From positions 124,001 through 188,000 of the forward strand of contig VWPU01000934.1 in NCBI GenBank assembly GCA_013398955.1: a DNA stretch of 64,000 bases, in the 5' to 3' direction. Below, one piece after another: positions 12,509-22,312 of this stretch (position 1 is its first letter; every line of letters begins with the position of its first letter). The notes beneath the pieces were generated by a model that was given only the letters and a program-made list of their open reading frames with translations, ran no database searches and was not told the origin of the DNA. The DNA comes from Callaeas wilsoni. Its lineage: Eukaryota; Chordata; Aves; Passeriformes; Callaeidae. Both the position numbers and the translations under genes were made by a program.

Positions 12509-14276
12509 CAGGGCCATTCAAGCCAATGAAAAGGGAGGGGAAGATCTCCCATCCACAGGCCATTTTTCCACCTCTCTTGGACAAATATTTTAGGAAATAC
12601 TAAGTAATCTTCTTGAGGGTCATACCAATGAAAGGTGTAACAAATTACAAGTTTATGAGCAATACCTTTTAGATGGTGAAAGTTATGCAATATTAAGCCT
12701 GCTTATGGTGTGCGTGCTGTGGCCTCAACATTACACAGAGAAAAAAACTCAATCAGTTTGGGGTAAAACACACTGAAATATTAAAATTTCCACTGTGTTT
12801 AGAAACTTTCCATTTTTCTTTTATATAGCTGATTACACAAACTAATATCACTTGAGATGTAATGTGTATCCCAATCTTTAGCTTCTCTCTTTCGTTTGTT
12901 TCATGGAAAGTTTTGGGGGCTTTTTAACTATTATTTATATATTTATTTTTTTTTTTAATTTTTCTTTATTACTATTGCAAATCCCAACTGCAAAATTTCG
13001 ATGAAAACACACAAAATCTGAAACAAACTACCCTTCCCTAGGTAGTGTATGTGGGATAAATAAATGTGCCTAGCCAACCTAATATATATTACCATCATAA
13101 ATGCTATCATCATGAGTGAATTTAATCAAAGTCCAAGGGCAAGACATTTTTTTTCAATTTTTTTTTTCCTCCTTCCAATCTTTCTAGGCTATTACCCCCT
13201 CCTCTGCTTTTCTTTGCTTCAAATAAGACTAAACCATGCAGAATTTGCCTAAATATAAGGAGATAGATCCTCAGTTTGCAAAGCATGTGTTGCAGGTAAT
13301 GCCTGGAATCCTGATCCTGTATGGTCATTGCCATGTTCTTAATCATTTAGTTTAATGTGTATAAACCATCAGCTGTCAGAAGGATGCGAAAAAGTTGAAG
13401 AGTCAAATTCACGTCTATTTTACATACAGGCATAAATCATTGGTGTGAAGGAGACTAACCTTGAGAAATAATCCTGGTTTTTTGCATTTCTCTGCAGAGT
13501 TACATCTTGACTGATTAATTGATTAATTGGTTGGTTTGTTTTGCTTTGTTTTATAAGAAAGGTGTCAGTACTGATGGTGTGTTTTCCACCTCTATGCCTC
13601 GAGTCCCTCTCTGCAACCTTTCTGCTTGTTTTTGAATATTTGAGAAGGAGAGTAGCCTCTTCAGTTCTAAATTTAATCCTAATTTAAGTTTATTTTTCCT
13701 TTTAGCTACATGGCTACTAGTTGAGTGGACAGCCAAGGATCATTACACAGTTCTTGCCAGGTCTGAAAATCTGTAATTACCTTACAACATTCGTGTAAGT
13801 AGAGAACTGTTGCTAATGCTACACTACATATGTGGAACAGAACAGATGTAAAGGCCTTGTCAATGTCCATTCAGTCACGGAGACTAAATAAAAAATACGT
13901 GACTACAAAAGCCAGCCCATAAATAAACATCCTCAAAACCCCCAGATCAACCAAATGAAAAAGCAATCAAATGAATAACAAATCCCATGACTGGAAGTTA
14001 ATTTTGGCTAGAATCTTTTTTTATTTCAATAAAATCATAATTATCTTCCTTTAAAAAATATATATTAAAAATGACAGATTCTACAATCCTTAGGAATTAT
14101 TAAGAAATAGCGAGATTGACATAAATATTAATTTTGCAGACAAAAAAGAGGGGCAAATTCAGGCCCCCATCTTCAGAATAGGCTGTACAGAAAGACAACC
14201 AGGATTCTTTCCAAATCCTGCCTTGGGTTTTGTTGATGTGCAAAAATGACATATTTTATTTTAACAAAAAAAAAAA

Positions 14277-14277
14277 N
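14277..14277. other. Single ambiguous base (N) at a poly-A run
   Basis: One N directly follows a run of A residues. Together with the N at 14608 it brackets a 330-bp piece, suggesting two contig joins or unresolved base calls. Confidence 0.95.
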
Positions 14278-14313
14278 CACTTTTGTCCACAAGTTGTTTT
14301 TTTTTTAATATAA

Positions 14314-14607
14314 GATCATGGAGAAATTAAGCTGATTCCTCTGAAATCTATGGTTAAAAGCCTAACCACTCTATGAGAATTAGTGAAGTTATAGAGTCCA
14401 TCTGGACTTTGGGCATCTCTTGACAAATCTCATAAAGTGATATAAGCCACAACCCTATACTTGTAGCCCTCTCATGTACAGGAGCAGCTGCCATACCTTT
14501 TCTCTCCGAAGGCGGTACAGAGCTGGCAGTGAGACCTTGCTTTTTCTTCTCCGCTAAATCCCGTGACATTTCTGCAAGAGTAGCAAACAAATAAATAAAT
14601 AAATGAA
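14314..14607. repeat. Direct duplication, copy 1 (probable assembly artefact)
   Basis: This 294-bp segment starts GATCATGGAGAAATTAAGC and ends in AAATAAATAAATGAA. By eye it is identical to 14609-14902, with a constant 295-bp offset and no indels. The copies are separated by exactly one N. The open frame across it (minus strand) is duplicated too and is not a gene. The likeliest reading is that the end of one contig and the start of the next were both kept across a join. Confidence 0.95.
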
Positions 14608-14608
14608 N
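14608..14608. other. Single ambiguous base (N) between duplicated segments
   Basis: One N sits exactly at the junction of the two identical 294-bp copies, as expected for a scaffolding or gap-closing join that failed to merge an overlap. Confidence 0.95.
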
Positions 14609-14902
14609 GATCATGGAGAAATTAAGCTGATTCCTCTGAAATCTATGGTTAAAAGCCTAACCACTCTATGAGAATTAGTGAAGTTATAGAGTCCATCTGG
14701 ACTTTGGGCATCTCTTGACAAATCTCATAAAGTGATATAAGCCACAACCCTATACTTGTAGCCCTCTCATGTACAGGAGCAGCTGCCATACCTTTTCTCT
14801 CCGAAGGCGGTACAGAGCTGGCAGTGAGACCTTGCTTTTTCTTCTCCGCTAAATCCCGTGACATTTCTGCAAGAGTAGCAAACAAATAAATAAATAAATG
14901 AA
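14609..14902. repeat. Direct duplication, copy 2 (probable assembly artefact)
   Basis: Second copy of the 294-bp segment. It continues without a break into unique DNA (GCCTGGTAGTAGGCC). Copy 1 is preceded by a different unique sequence (TTTTTTAATATAA). A single true copy joining left flank to right flank would explain both. Confidence 0.95.
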
Positions 14903-16274
14903 GCCTGGTAGTAGGCCATTAAACCAAGTCTGATTGGAATGCCAAACATACCTTTCCCTTCCATTTTTCTAGAAAGGTTTGTGTAGCTCTAGTATAAGCA
15001 ACTTAAACGGTCTCATTACTTACTCTTTCCTGGTAAATAAATTATCAATAATATGAAACTGAATGCTAGACTGATTAGTTATTCCATCCTGTCCATCATG
15101 TATCTAATAATGCCTACTCAGTGTACCTTGTGCAAAAAACATTTTCTGTGCCCTTAAAGGCGAGAGTATAATAATAAATTGGATGGTTTTCTGAACTAAG
15201 CTGTCTCTGAAATTAGCAGTTTCATCCGCTTGAATATACGAAAGGAAATTTATGATGATTAATTGTATTACAATGAACACCAAAGCACGTAATAATGATT
15301 TGCTACTTATTATAAAGCTTTGCCAATATTTTGTAAACCCAAGCGACATGATATGCAAGAAATCCAATGAAACCTTCTTAAACAAACAAAGGAGAAAGGG
15401 AAGAAAGGACAGGTCTTGCAACACTAAACATTTCTGAGGACAAACAGAGGCCACAAGAACTCTTTTTTCCATGTCAAAACTTTGCTAGGTTAGGTCCCTT
15501 TAAACTTAAGCAAGGGGAAAGAGGAGAGCTGACTAGAATTGATATATACTTGCACTCAATATTCAAACTCTTATTCAAACAGAATCTTAGCAGGTTAGCA
15601 CACTACTCTACTTTTTTCATATGTTATTAGTTTTAGTCTTGCCATCTTTAGGGCTATTCTCTTTGTACTTTTTTCTATGTTTGGGCTTCCTTTCAAGAAG
15701 CCAAAATAGCATCTATTTCAGCATCTTCAGTAAGATTCAGCGAATTACTCTTATTACTCTGTATTTTTTTGACAAATTAAATTCACAGTGAATTAGCTCT
15801 TTTCAAGTTAAGAAGCCTCCATTCCTCCTCTCTTCTCCTGTGTAAGTAATCTAGTCTGTGGCTACTCTCCACCTTAATAATAAAGAATAAAACTTGAGAG
15901 ACAGATAGATATTTTGGGTTTTCTCTTCTCAAAAATTTTCTATATTGTGCTAGACACACCATTTTTGCATGTTTCTCTTTCATTAGATATGTATTGACAT
16001 TATTCAGCTTAAAAACTATGTCTCAATATTAATTCTTTAATCATTGTAAACTACTTTGAAAAACCACTTTTAATGCTATTAGAGTAAGGAAAAGGTTAAG
16101 GCTGTGGAGTGGAAAAAAAGAAAACAACAAAGGAAAGTACCAGAGGTTAAAAAAAAATTAAAATTAAAATTTTACTAAAAAAAATAAAAGAAAGCTATAA
16201 ATACAACAATATAAAGAATATTTTACAAAAGGGGGGATGGTTTGACCAACAATAACAAGGTGTCACCCTGGAAC
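14903..16274. other. AT-rich non-coding stretch
   Basis: No gene or named repeat was recognised. Short overlapping open frames occur on both strands (up to 122 codons on the minus strand, 15104-15472) without domain similarity. An A/T-only run of AAAATT units lies near 16.15-16.19 kb. Confidence 0.65.
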
Positions 16275-16900
16275 TAAGAAAAAGTGAGTGCCACTCACAG
16301 GCAGTTCCTTGTAGCCCAGGACAACCAAGAAAGCACTGTGGCAAATAAACCTCTGTGGCAAAATGCTCTTTTCCAGACAGTCAAAACAATGGGGAGCTGG
16401 GCAAAACAAAGCCCAAAGCTATTTTGTCTGAAAGGATTCACTTTGCTGAGGTGCTGGGTGTGGATCCATGTGGCAGTGGCCAGCCAAAGCTGGAAATAAT
16501 GCCAGCTGGTGGCTGGTGAAAAGAGAAAGGGGTCCCAAGCAGCGTCTGTGGCAGCTGGTGGTGGTGCTACCACAGGCTCTTCCTCTCCACAGTTCGGGAG
16601 TGCTAAAGAAAATCCATCTTCCCAGGCCACGAGGACATCAGATCACAGTGCCCAGGTGTGAAGCACAACCTTCCAGGATGTGAGTCAAGGACCCCCCTGG
16701 GGGCTGCGTACAGCCAAGAACAGCCCCTGCATTTCCATTCCCTGATTTTGAAGGGGCACAGCACCACTCCTCTTCCACGAACAGGGTAAACTAAAAGATT
16801 CCACTTCCACTGCTGGAAACTTCCCCCACTGCACACATGGCTGTGACGCAAAATGGTGTTTAATGAACAGCACTAAAATGCTTCCCCTTTGCCTCTGCAC
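16275..16900. other. GC-richer unclassified block, possible old LTR or ERV fragment
   Basis: About 600 bp stands out from its AT-rich surroundings by higher GC, more CpG (for example CAGCGTC, GTTCGGG, CCACGAGG, GCTGCGTAC) and open frames on both strands (111 codons on the minus strand, 16295-16630, and 71 codons on the + strand). It contains a GCAAATAAACCTCTGTGG segment that resembles the polyadenylation signal region of a retroviral LTR. I could not match it to a known LTR, find TG...CA ends or find a flanking target-site duplication. Alternatives are a conserved regulatory island or an exon-like transcript. A repeat-library search would decide. Confidence 0.3.
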
Positions 16901-18867
16901 CTGGGATACCCCTCTAAAAGTATGTCCACATATTCCTAAAACTCAAAACATGTGCAGATGTTCACAAACAATCAGATTTCAAGGGATTAATGATTTGTCA
17001 GCTGCGGTGCAATGATTGGATGTGCTCTCCAACTGCAACACAGACGTGTTTCCTTCAGTTAAATTAAAGGGGGAAAAAATAAACATGCAAAAATAAACTA
17101 TAAATTCTGACTGGTTTGGCTCTGCTAAATTTGTTTTGGTTTTTGTCATATTTTGAACAAGTTAATGTGTTTTTTAGCTTTCTACCCAGGAGGATCTAAG
17201 CTTTTTGCAAGGTAAGTCAATTAACACATGAAGAATGCGCAGGTAGTATAATCAACATATGAAAAGAGATCAGTTTTTCTAGTCTTGCTGGACATAGAAA
17301 AATGTCACTCTATCTTTCTGTTGACTTTTGATTGACTTTGCAGCAGGTCGATAATCAGCTCTGTTCAAGTAATGAAAATGTTTCTCTATAGATAATTAGA
17401 AAGTAGAACAACTCTGCAGAAATGTAGGAAAATCTCCAAATTACATTTACCTTGGCTGATTTTTTTTTTCTCCTACTGCTTTTTGCAAAATTTTTGGTAG
17501 GATTTTGTAGGTAGGATAAATTGTGGCTAAGGCAATCAGATATGGTATTTTCCTTTTACTCCAGATTCCTGATGGCAAATGTTATCTTGAGTTTATTCTA
17601 TTTTAAGTTAATCTTCTGTTATTTGGTGCTTAACTCTTCTTCACATTTTCTAGATACCTTGCCATCTTCAGACAAATTCTTAAATATCTCTGCTTAGTAA
17701 TAGAATGTTTATAATTTGATTTACTGATATTTTACAGCCCACTACCTCTAAGAGCTGGAGTCCAACAAATTTTTTATCACAGATTCAAGGCAGGTGGTGT
17801 CTGTTTCCTGAGTAACAGCTATTACTGGCAAAAGATTGTCCTTCCCAAAGTAAGTAATGGCCTCCTTATATCACTCCCTCTATACACTATGCTATAAAAC
17901 TCCACATCCACATTGCATCAACGGAGCCCATTCTCCCTCTGTCTTGGGTCTAGATAATAACACTTTAAATTAAAGAACTTTAATTTAATCACTTAACTGT
18001 TGAAACCTTTACTGGCATCTTACTGGCTGACATTCCTGTGATATAGGAGGGAACTTACATGGATATCCTGACTGCAAGACAAAACAAAGACAAAATTAAA
18101 GAATGTACCAAACATTAGAAAGAAGATTCATCCATCCACTCCCAGAAAAGACATCTACTTTTTCTAGATAAATATGTTCAATATCTTCTGTGCCAGGAAT
18201 TTTTTACAAGCTATAGGATAATAAAATTATCATTTAGTATTTTTTCATTTTATTTAGTATTTGCCCTCTAATATGGTCTTCATTCTGCAAGAATGTAGTA
18301 GAACCAGAAAACGAACTGTGCACTGTTAAAAATCATCCCAGAAAAGAGAGTTTAATCTCTCACTGAATTACTGTTTACATATCATGGGTTATCATGAAGA
18401 TAAGAATTTAGACTACAGCCCTGGCTGGAAACAGCCAACTTCTCTTTAAAGAGAAATTTAGAAAATGGCAGTTTTCAGCCCACAGCATGGCCTGAAAGAC
18501 AATGAGAAGATTTGAGCAAGTCAAGTGTTTAGTTTTGTACCAGTTTCAAATCTGTGTGACTCATGTTCCAGAGGTGTTCAAGCTCTCAGTGTTGTTACTG
18601 GACATTTAGTTGTGAGGGTACAGATCAAACACTCTGCATGGCTAGTGACATTTCAGATGTTCCACTGATACTCCAGAATAAACTAGCTTTCAAAAGGCCC
18701 CATACTGATGCTGCAGCTAGTTTGGAGATATGACACTAGATGTTTGCAAATGAGCTGTAGAGTTTGCACAGATAACTGATGGCTCAATGAACTTGCTGTT
18801 CAGGAGCTTCTCTGAGGGTGATGTAGACCATGTTGTGTCTTCAGGACTGGACTTAATGAGGCCTACA
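16901..18867. other. Non-coding stretch
   Basis: No gene was recognised. It contains an inverted repeat at 17.97 kb, listed separately. A TATAAAA-like string near 17.89 kb has no supporting transcript features. Confidence 0.6.
17965..17988. repeat. Near-perfect A/T inverted repeat
   Basis: The arms TTAAATTAAAG and CTTTAATTTAA flank a two-base centre (AA), giving an 11-bp stem. It could form a small cruciform or be a paired homeodomain-type site. No function is inferred. Confidence 0.8.
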
Positions 18868-18955
18868 TAACAGGGTTTGTGGGCATGGTGGTATTCAGGC
18901 AGAGGTTGGACTTGGAGACCCTTTCCAAACTTAATGACTCTGTGATGCTCCAAAA
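18868..18955 (+). mobile_element. CR1 LINE 3' end fragment
   Basis: The strings GAGGTTGGACTTGGAGACCC, TTTCCAAACTTAATGAC and TCTGTGATGCTCC follow the CR1 3' UTR order: GGTTGGACT, then GA..CC(T)TTCCAA, then the terminal (A)TTCTGTGAT octamer. This sets the orientation as +. Sequence upstream to about 18720 may belong to the same copy but is too diverged to assign by eye. Confidence 0.75.
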
Positions 18956-19086
18956 AATAGGAAAGCATAGAAATCCATAACACGGAAACTTTAAAGGCTT
19001 TGAATCTGCAGTGGAATATTACCCAAGAAGTACTTTATTTTCTACCAAAGTTCAATTAGGTTAACCAATTGATTTAGACAAAGATT

Positions 19087-19182
19087 AAACAAAAAAAACA
19101 AACAAACAAACAAACAAAAAAAGAAAAAAAACCACAACAAACAAACAAGCAAAAAAACCCCAGCAAAACAAAAAAAACCCAC
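19087..19182. repeat. A/C-rich (AAAC)n-type tract
   Basis: It starts with AAAC tetranucleotide units and degenerates into A-runs with CCC and CAACAAAC. It contains almost no T and very few G. It may be a decayed tetranucleotide microsatellite. Confidence 0.8.
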
Positions 19183-20018
19183 TTTTTAAAGACATGTTTT
19201 TCAGGGTTTGTTTATTGTGATATATCCCTCTCTGCAGCATGGAAGATGCCTATTTCCTTCTTTGAGGGTTTCTGAATACTTTTTATAACAAAATATTTTT
19301 TGTTAACACAAAAACCCATTAGCTGCTAATGCAGCATCTTTCTAATTCCATAGCACAAATTACCCAATGCAGAAAAAAGAAATAATTACAGAATTACATA
19401 ATAAATCATCTGTCCTTAGCCAGTCAATATTAATTCTTAAGTAAAAACATGGCTATTGCAAACCTAGCTGAAGGGCTGGCCAATCTGAGTTCCTTTATGT
19501 CAAGAACAAAGCAAATTCCAAATAAGTTTTTAAGATAAAAAGATTAAAGTTCTGAGAATTACTTCCCTTGAGAATCAAATAAAAGAAAGTTATCTGTTTG
19601 TAGTGGTCTGCAATGGAACCTAATCTGCATAAGTTAGGTATCTAAGATTGCCTAATTTTCAAATGTTTTTTTTGTTTTTTTGAAGTCCTCTGGATCAGGA
19701 AAAGATTCTCTTTGTCCAACAAAAATACCTAAATGTAGCCAAGCAGAATCTAGTTTGGATGGTTTTGAATACCTTTCTTCCTATATTGCTAGACAACAAG
19801 CTTGGGAATTTTTCTTTTCTGCCCATTGGCAGAGAAGTTACTTTTTAAAAGAATTTCCAGAAATAAAATTCATGTGAGCTTCTATAAAATTCATGTACAG
19901 ACAATTGAAAAAAAGTGCACATCTTACAACTCGTGAGTTGTACAGAACCCAGAACAAAAAAACATTCTCAATTGCCCACCTTTTGATGATTCCCTAGACC
20001 TTTGAAGAAGACATTTTC

Positions 20019-20133
20019 AAAAACAACAACAACAACAATAAAATCAACCATAAACCAAATCAAAACAAAACCAAACGATTCCCTTCCCCTCAGAAAAAAA
20101 AGAAATCCCAACCACCAACAAAAAACCACCCAT
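20019..20133. repeat. A/C-rich tract with (CAA)n core
   Basis: A (CAA)n run near 20023-20037 is followed by CAACCA, AAACC and CAAAAC units and, after a short C/T interruption, by AACCACC units. It belongs to the same class as the tract at 19.09 kb. Confidence 0.75.
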
Positions 20134-20685
20134 AAACTGGCTTTAAAACTATCTGGAACTGTATCAAGCTAGCTATGAAGTACTGACTTCTTGCTTGGAT
20201 GTTGGATAATTTTGCCAAATCTCATAAAACTCCGTGTTAGTTTTTCAAAAAAACTTCATCAGTTCCGGAGCTATAAGAATTTGGCAGTGTAGTTCGTCAG
20301 CCTATGCATTAAAACCAGTTAAAAGTCAATTACTTTTGGAGCAAAATGGATGCATTCATTTCAGACTTGGAATAAATAAACCTCTGCATTTCACTCTGGC
20401 AGCAGAGATTAGGACTACAGGACTAGGCCACTTGGCTGAACTGCCTTGGATATACATTAAATGTATTTATTTACGCCAAACCATTGTGAAGTGAACTATG
20501 GGGACACATTTATCAAATAGATCCAGATCAAATTGATCCAGACTGCTCACAGATTTCAAGAAGGTCTGAATCTAGATCCTGGTCACTTCTTTGTTCTACA
20601 TGAATGGCATGTTTGGTTCTAGTCACTGAAAAACTACAGGTCAAAGCAGTAGCCTCACGTCCTGTCCTGAAGGGTTCCTTCATTC

Positions 20686-20690
20686 CATAG
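20686..20690. repeat. Target-site duplication (left), CATAG
   Basis: CATAG immediately precedes the TG start of the solo LTR and recurs immediately after its CA end, marking the integration site. Confidence 0.85.
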
Positions 20691-21294
20691 TGTCCTGGGC
20701 TGCAGTGTATTCTATTACCATCTTCAGGCGCTGTTGAAACCAGGTGGGGCTGTGTCCCTTGCCTCCTCTCTCTGGACTATCTTCTGTTAAGAGGCCAGCT
20801 GGCCAAACCAGGTGGGGCAGGGTTCCTTATCTCTCCCATGACCCATCCTCCCTCGAGGGGGGTTACCTCCTGCTAGTAGGCCATCTAATCTCACCACATG
20901 ACTGATAAAATTACATCCTCCCAGTGTGAGATGCTCTGCCCTGAGGGAGCAACCAAGCATCCCATCCTGGATATAAGCTAAGATTTCAAACACCAGAGGC
21001 AGCCCTTACCTACTGGATTCCCAGAGGACAAGAGCTACCACTGGACCTTCAGGTGAAGACCAGACCTTTTCTACAGGATCACTGCTTCAACAGAACCATC
21101 TTCAACAGAACCCTGAAGGACTGCAGCCACCATTTTATCAGACTGCTACCAACACCCTGACTGACAGGGTGTCAGGTTGTATCCTGACTCTGCCATTGGT
21201 TTCTTTTTGTACTATTGCATTTATTTTAGTTTTTCCTATTAAATTGTACTTCTGACTTGGAGTTTCTCACTGGTTTTGCTTTCAAACCAGTACA
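20691..21294 (+). mobile_element. Endogenous retrovirus solo LTR, complete, 604 bp
   Basis: The element begins TGTCCTGGGC and ends CCAGTACA, giving the canonical TG...CA termini, and is bracketed by a perfect 5-bp duplication CATAG. A TATA-like box (ATATAAGC, from 20971) lies about 270 bp from the 5' segment's duplicated motif, and an ATTAAA polyadenylation signal (21238-21243) lies about 50 bp before the 3' end, so the + strand is sense. Internally, AAACCAGGTGGGGC occurs twice (20737 and 20805, 68 bp apart), indicating a tandem duplication in U3. A hairpin of ACACCCTG and CAGGGTGT with a 5-base loop lies at 21152-21172. No internal viral sequence remains, so it arose by LTR-LTR recombination. 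A 5-bp duplication suggests an ERVL-like class. The sequence resembles a common songbird LTR from memory, but I do not assign a family name. The clean boundaries suggest a relatively young insertion. Confidence 0.93.
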
Positions 21295-21299
21295 CATAG
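21295..21299. repeat. Target-site duplication (right), CATAG
   Basis: Second copy of CATAG directly after the terminal CA of the LTR. Removing the LTR and one copy restores a continuous pre-insertion sequence. Confidence 0.85.
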
Positions 21300-21624
21300 A
21301 TGCACACTCCATTAACCTGTAGCAAAACAATTCAGGGATCGTTCCTCAGATTAGCAGGGCAGATCCTCCACCACTCAGCTGGGACTGCCAGCCAGGTACC
21401 AGATTGTACCAGCTGTGTGATGCGTGATTTTCATGGCGTGCTCACTGATCTGAGACTACCAGCTCAGCCGAGGATCACTGACAAGCTAGGATCACATCAG
21501 AAAGTGAAACAGCTAGGTAAACCTAAGCACAAGATTTTCACAGGTAGTTTGCTGGTGAAGCAAAAGAAAGTGAAGGTAGGAAACAGCACATCCAGGCTCC
21601 TCTTCTCTGTAGTTTATTGTAGTT
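21300..21624. other. Non-coding gap between LTR and CR1 tail
   Basis: An open frame of 112 codons (21300-21638, + strand) starts just after the LTR, but it shows no domain and no splice context and runs into the CR1 tail. It may include the older 5' part of that CR1 copy. Confidence 0.5.
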
Positions 21625-21688
21625 CAGGAATTAGATGATTTTTAAGATCCCTAGCAACCCAAATCATCCTATGATTCTATGATTCTAA
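21625..21688 (+). mobile_element. CR1 LINE 3' terminus
   Basis: The order GGAATTAGATGATTTTTAAG, ATCCCTAGCAACCCAAATC and ATCCTATGATTCTATGATTC is the CR1 3' tail on the + strand, including two and a half terminal octamers. Upstream CR1 sequence is absent or unrecognisable, so the copy is severely 5'-truncated. Confidence 0.88.
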
Positions 21689-22278
21689 ATTCCAGTGGAA
21701 GATCTGGCTCATTAAATGTTAAGGCAACAATACCTTTAATGTTTTATGTAATATCATTGTTTAATATTTGATATGAAACAAATCATTGCTGTGTCATTTT
21801 TCACCCTTTTGTTTGCTAATGAAAGAGCAATAGGAGACATATCAATAAAGGATCATTTTCTCTAGGGAATTAAACAATACTCTGAGTTGTCCAATCCCGT
21901 TAAAATCAGAACGAGAAAAGTGCCAGAAGAACCTAGAGGAAGCATGTTTCCTGAAAGTCAAAATGTCCCTATTTTCCAGGGTCCTTCCATCATTTCTGAA
22001 GGTTTCCAATGTCTTTAATTAACTGGGGTGCTGATTAATGTTCTTGTTTCCTTAAGAACCTCTTCAATGACATTATATGGATGAAGGTTGAAGGAGATCA
22101 ATAAAGTTACATCAGGATCAACAGAGATTTCTATAACCACCGATATTTGTGCTGGAAATGGCATGAAACTGGACAACAGTGGTGGGTGTTAGGGGAGAGC
22201 GGGCGGATTTGACAGGGTTAATTAGAAATGTCCATGAGTTTTCATGCCTTCATCCACCCCCAGGTCCCACACCTTCAC

Positions 22279-22312
22279 GTGCACACACATGCACACGTAC
22301 ACACACACACAG
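22279..22312. repeat. CA-rich microsatellite
   Basis: Interrupted CA dinucleotides (GTGCACACACATGCACACGTACACACACACAC-type order) end at CACAGG. It is short and probably polymorphic. Confidence 0.85.

Larger units (their letters stand above)
10531..14276. other. Non-coding stretch with candidate regulatory segment and microsatellite
   Basis: No gene is recognised. The stretch includes a homeodomain-motif-rich segment at 11.83-11.96 kb and a compound CA/TA microsatellite at 12.36-12.51 kb, both listed separately, and ends in an A-run that abuts an N. Other sequence is AT-rich and featureless to the eye. Confidence 0.65.
18956..20685. other. Non-coding stretch with A-rich tracts
   Basis: No gene was recognised. 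It holds the two A/C-rich tracts at 19.09 and 20.02 kb, listed separately. The remaining sequence is unique and AT-rich. Confidence 0.65.

Noticed and set aside
14354..14885. Two nearly identical minus-strand open frames of about 80 codons as a duplicated small gene
   Set aside because: They are the same 294-bp sequence appearing twice across a single N, best explained as an assembly artefact. The frame has no domain.
17890..17960. TATAAAA string as an LTR or gene promoter
   Set aside because: No termini, polyadenylation signal or exon structure could be linked to it, and TATA-like words are common in AT-rich DNA.
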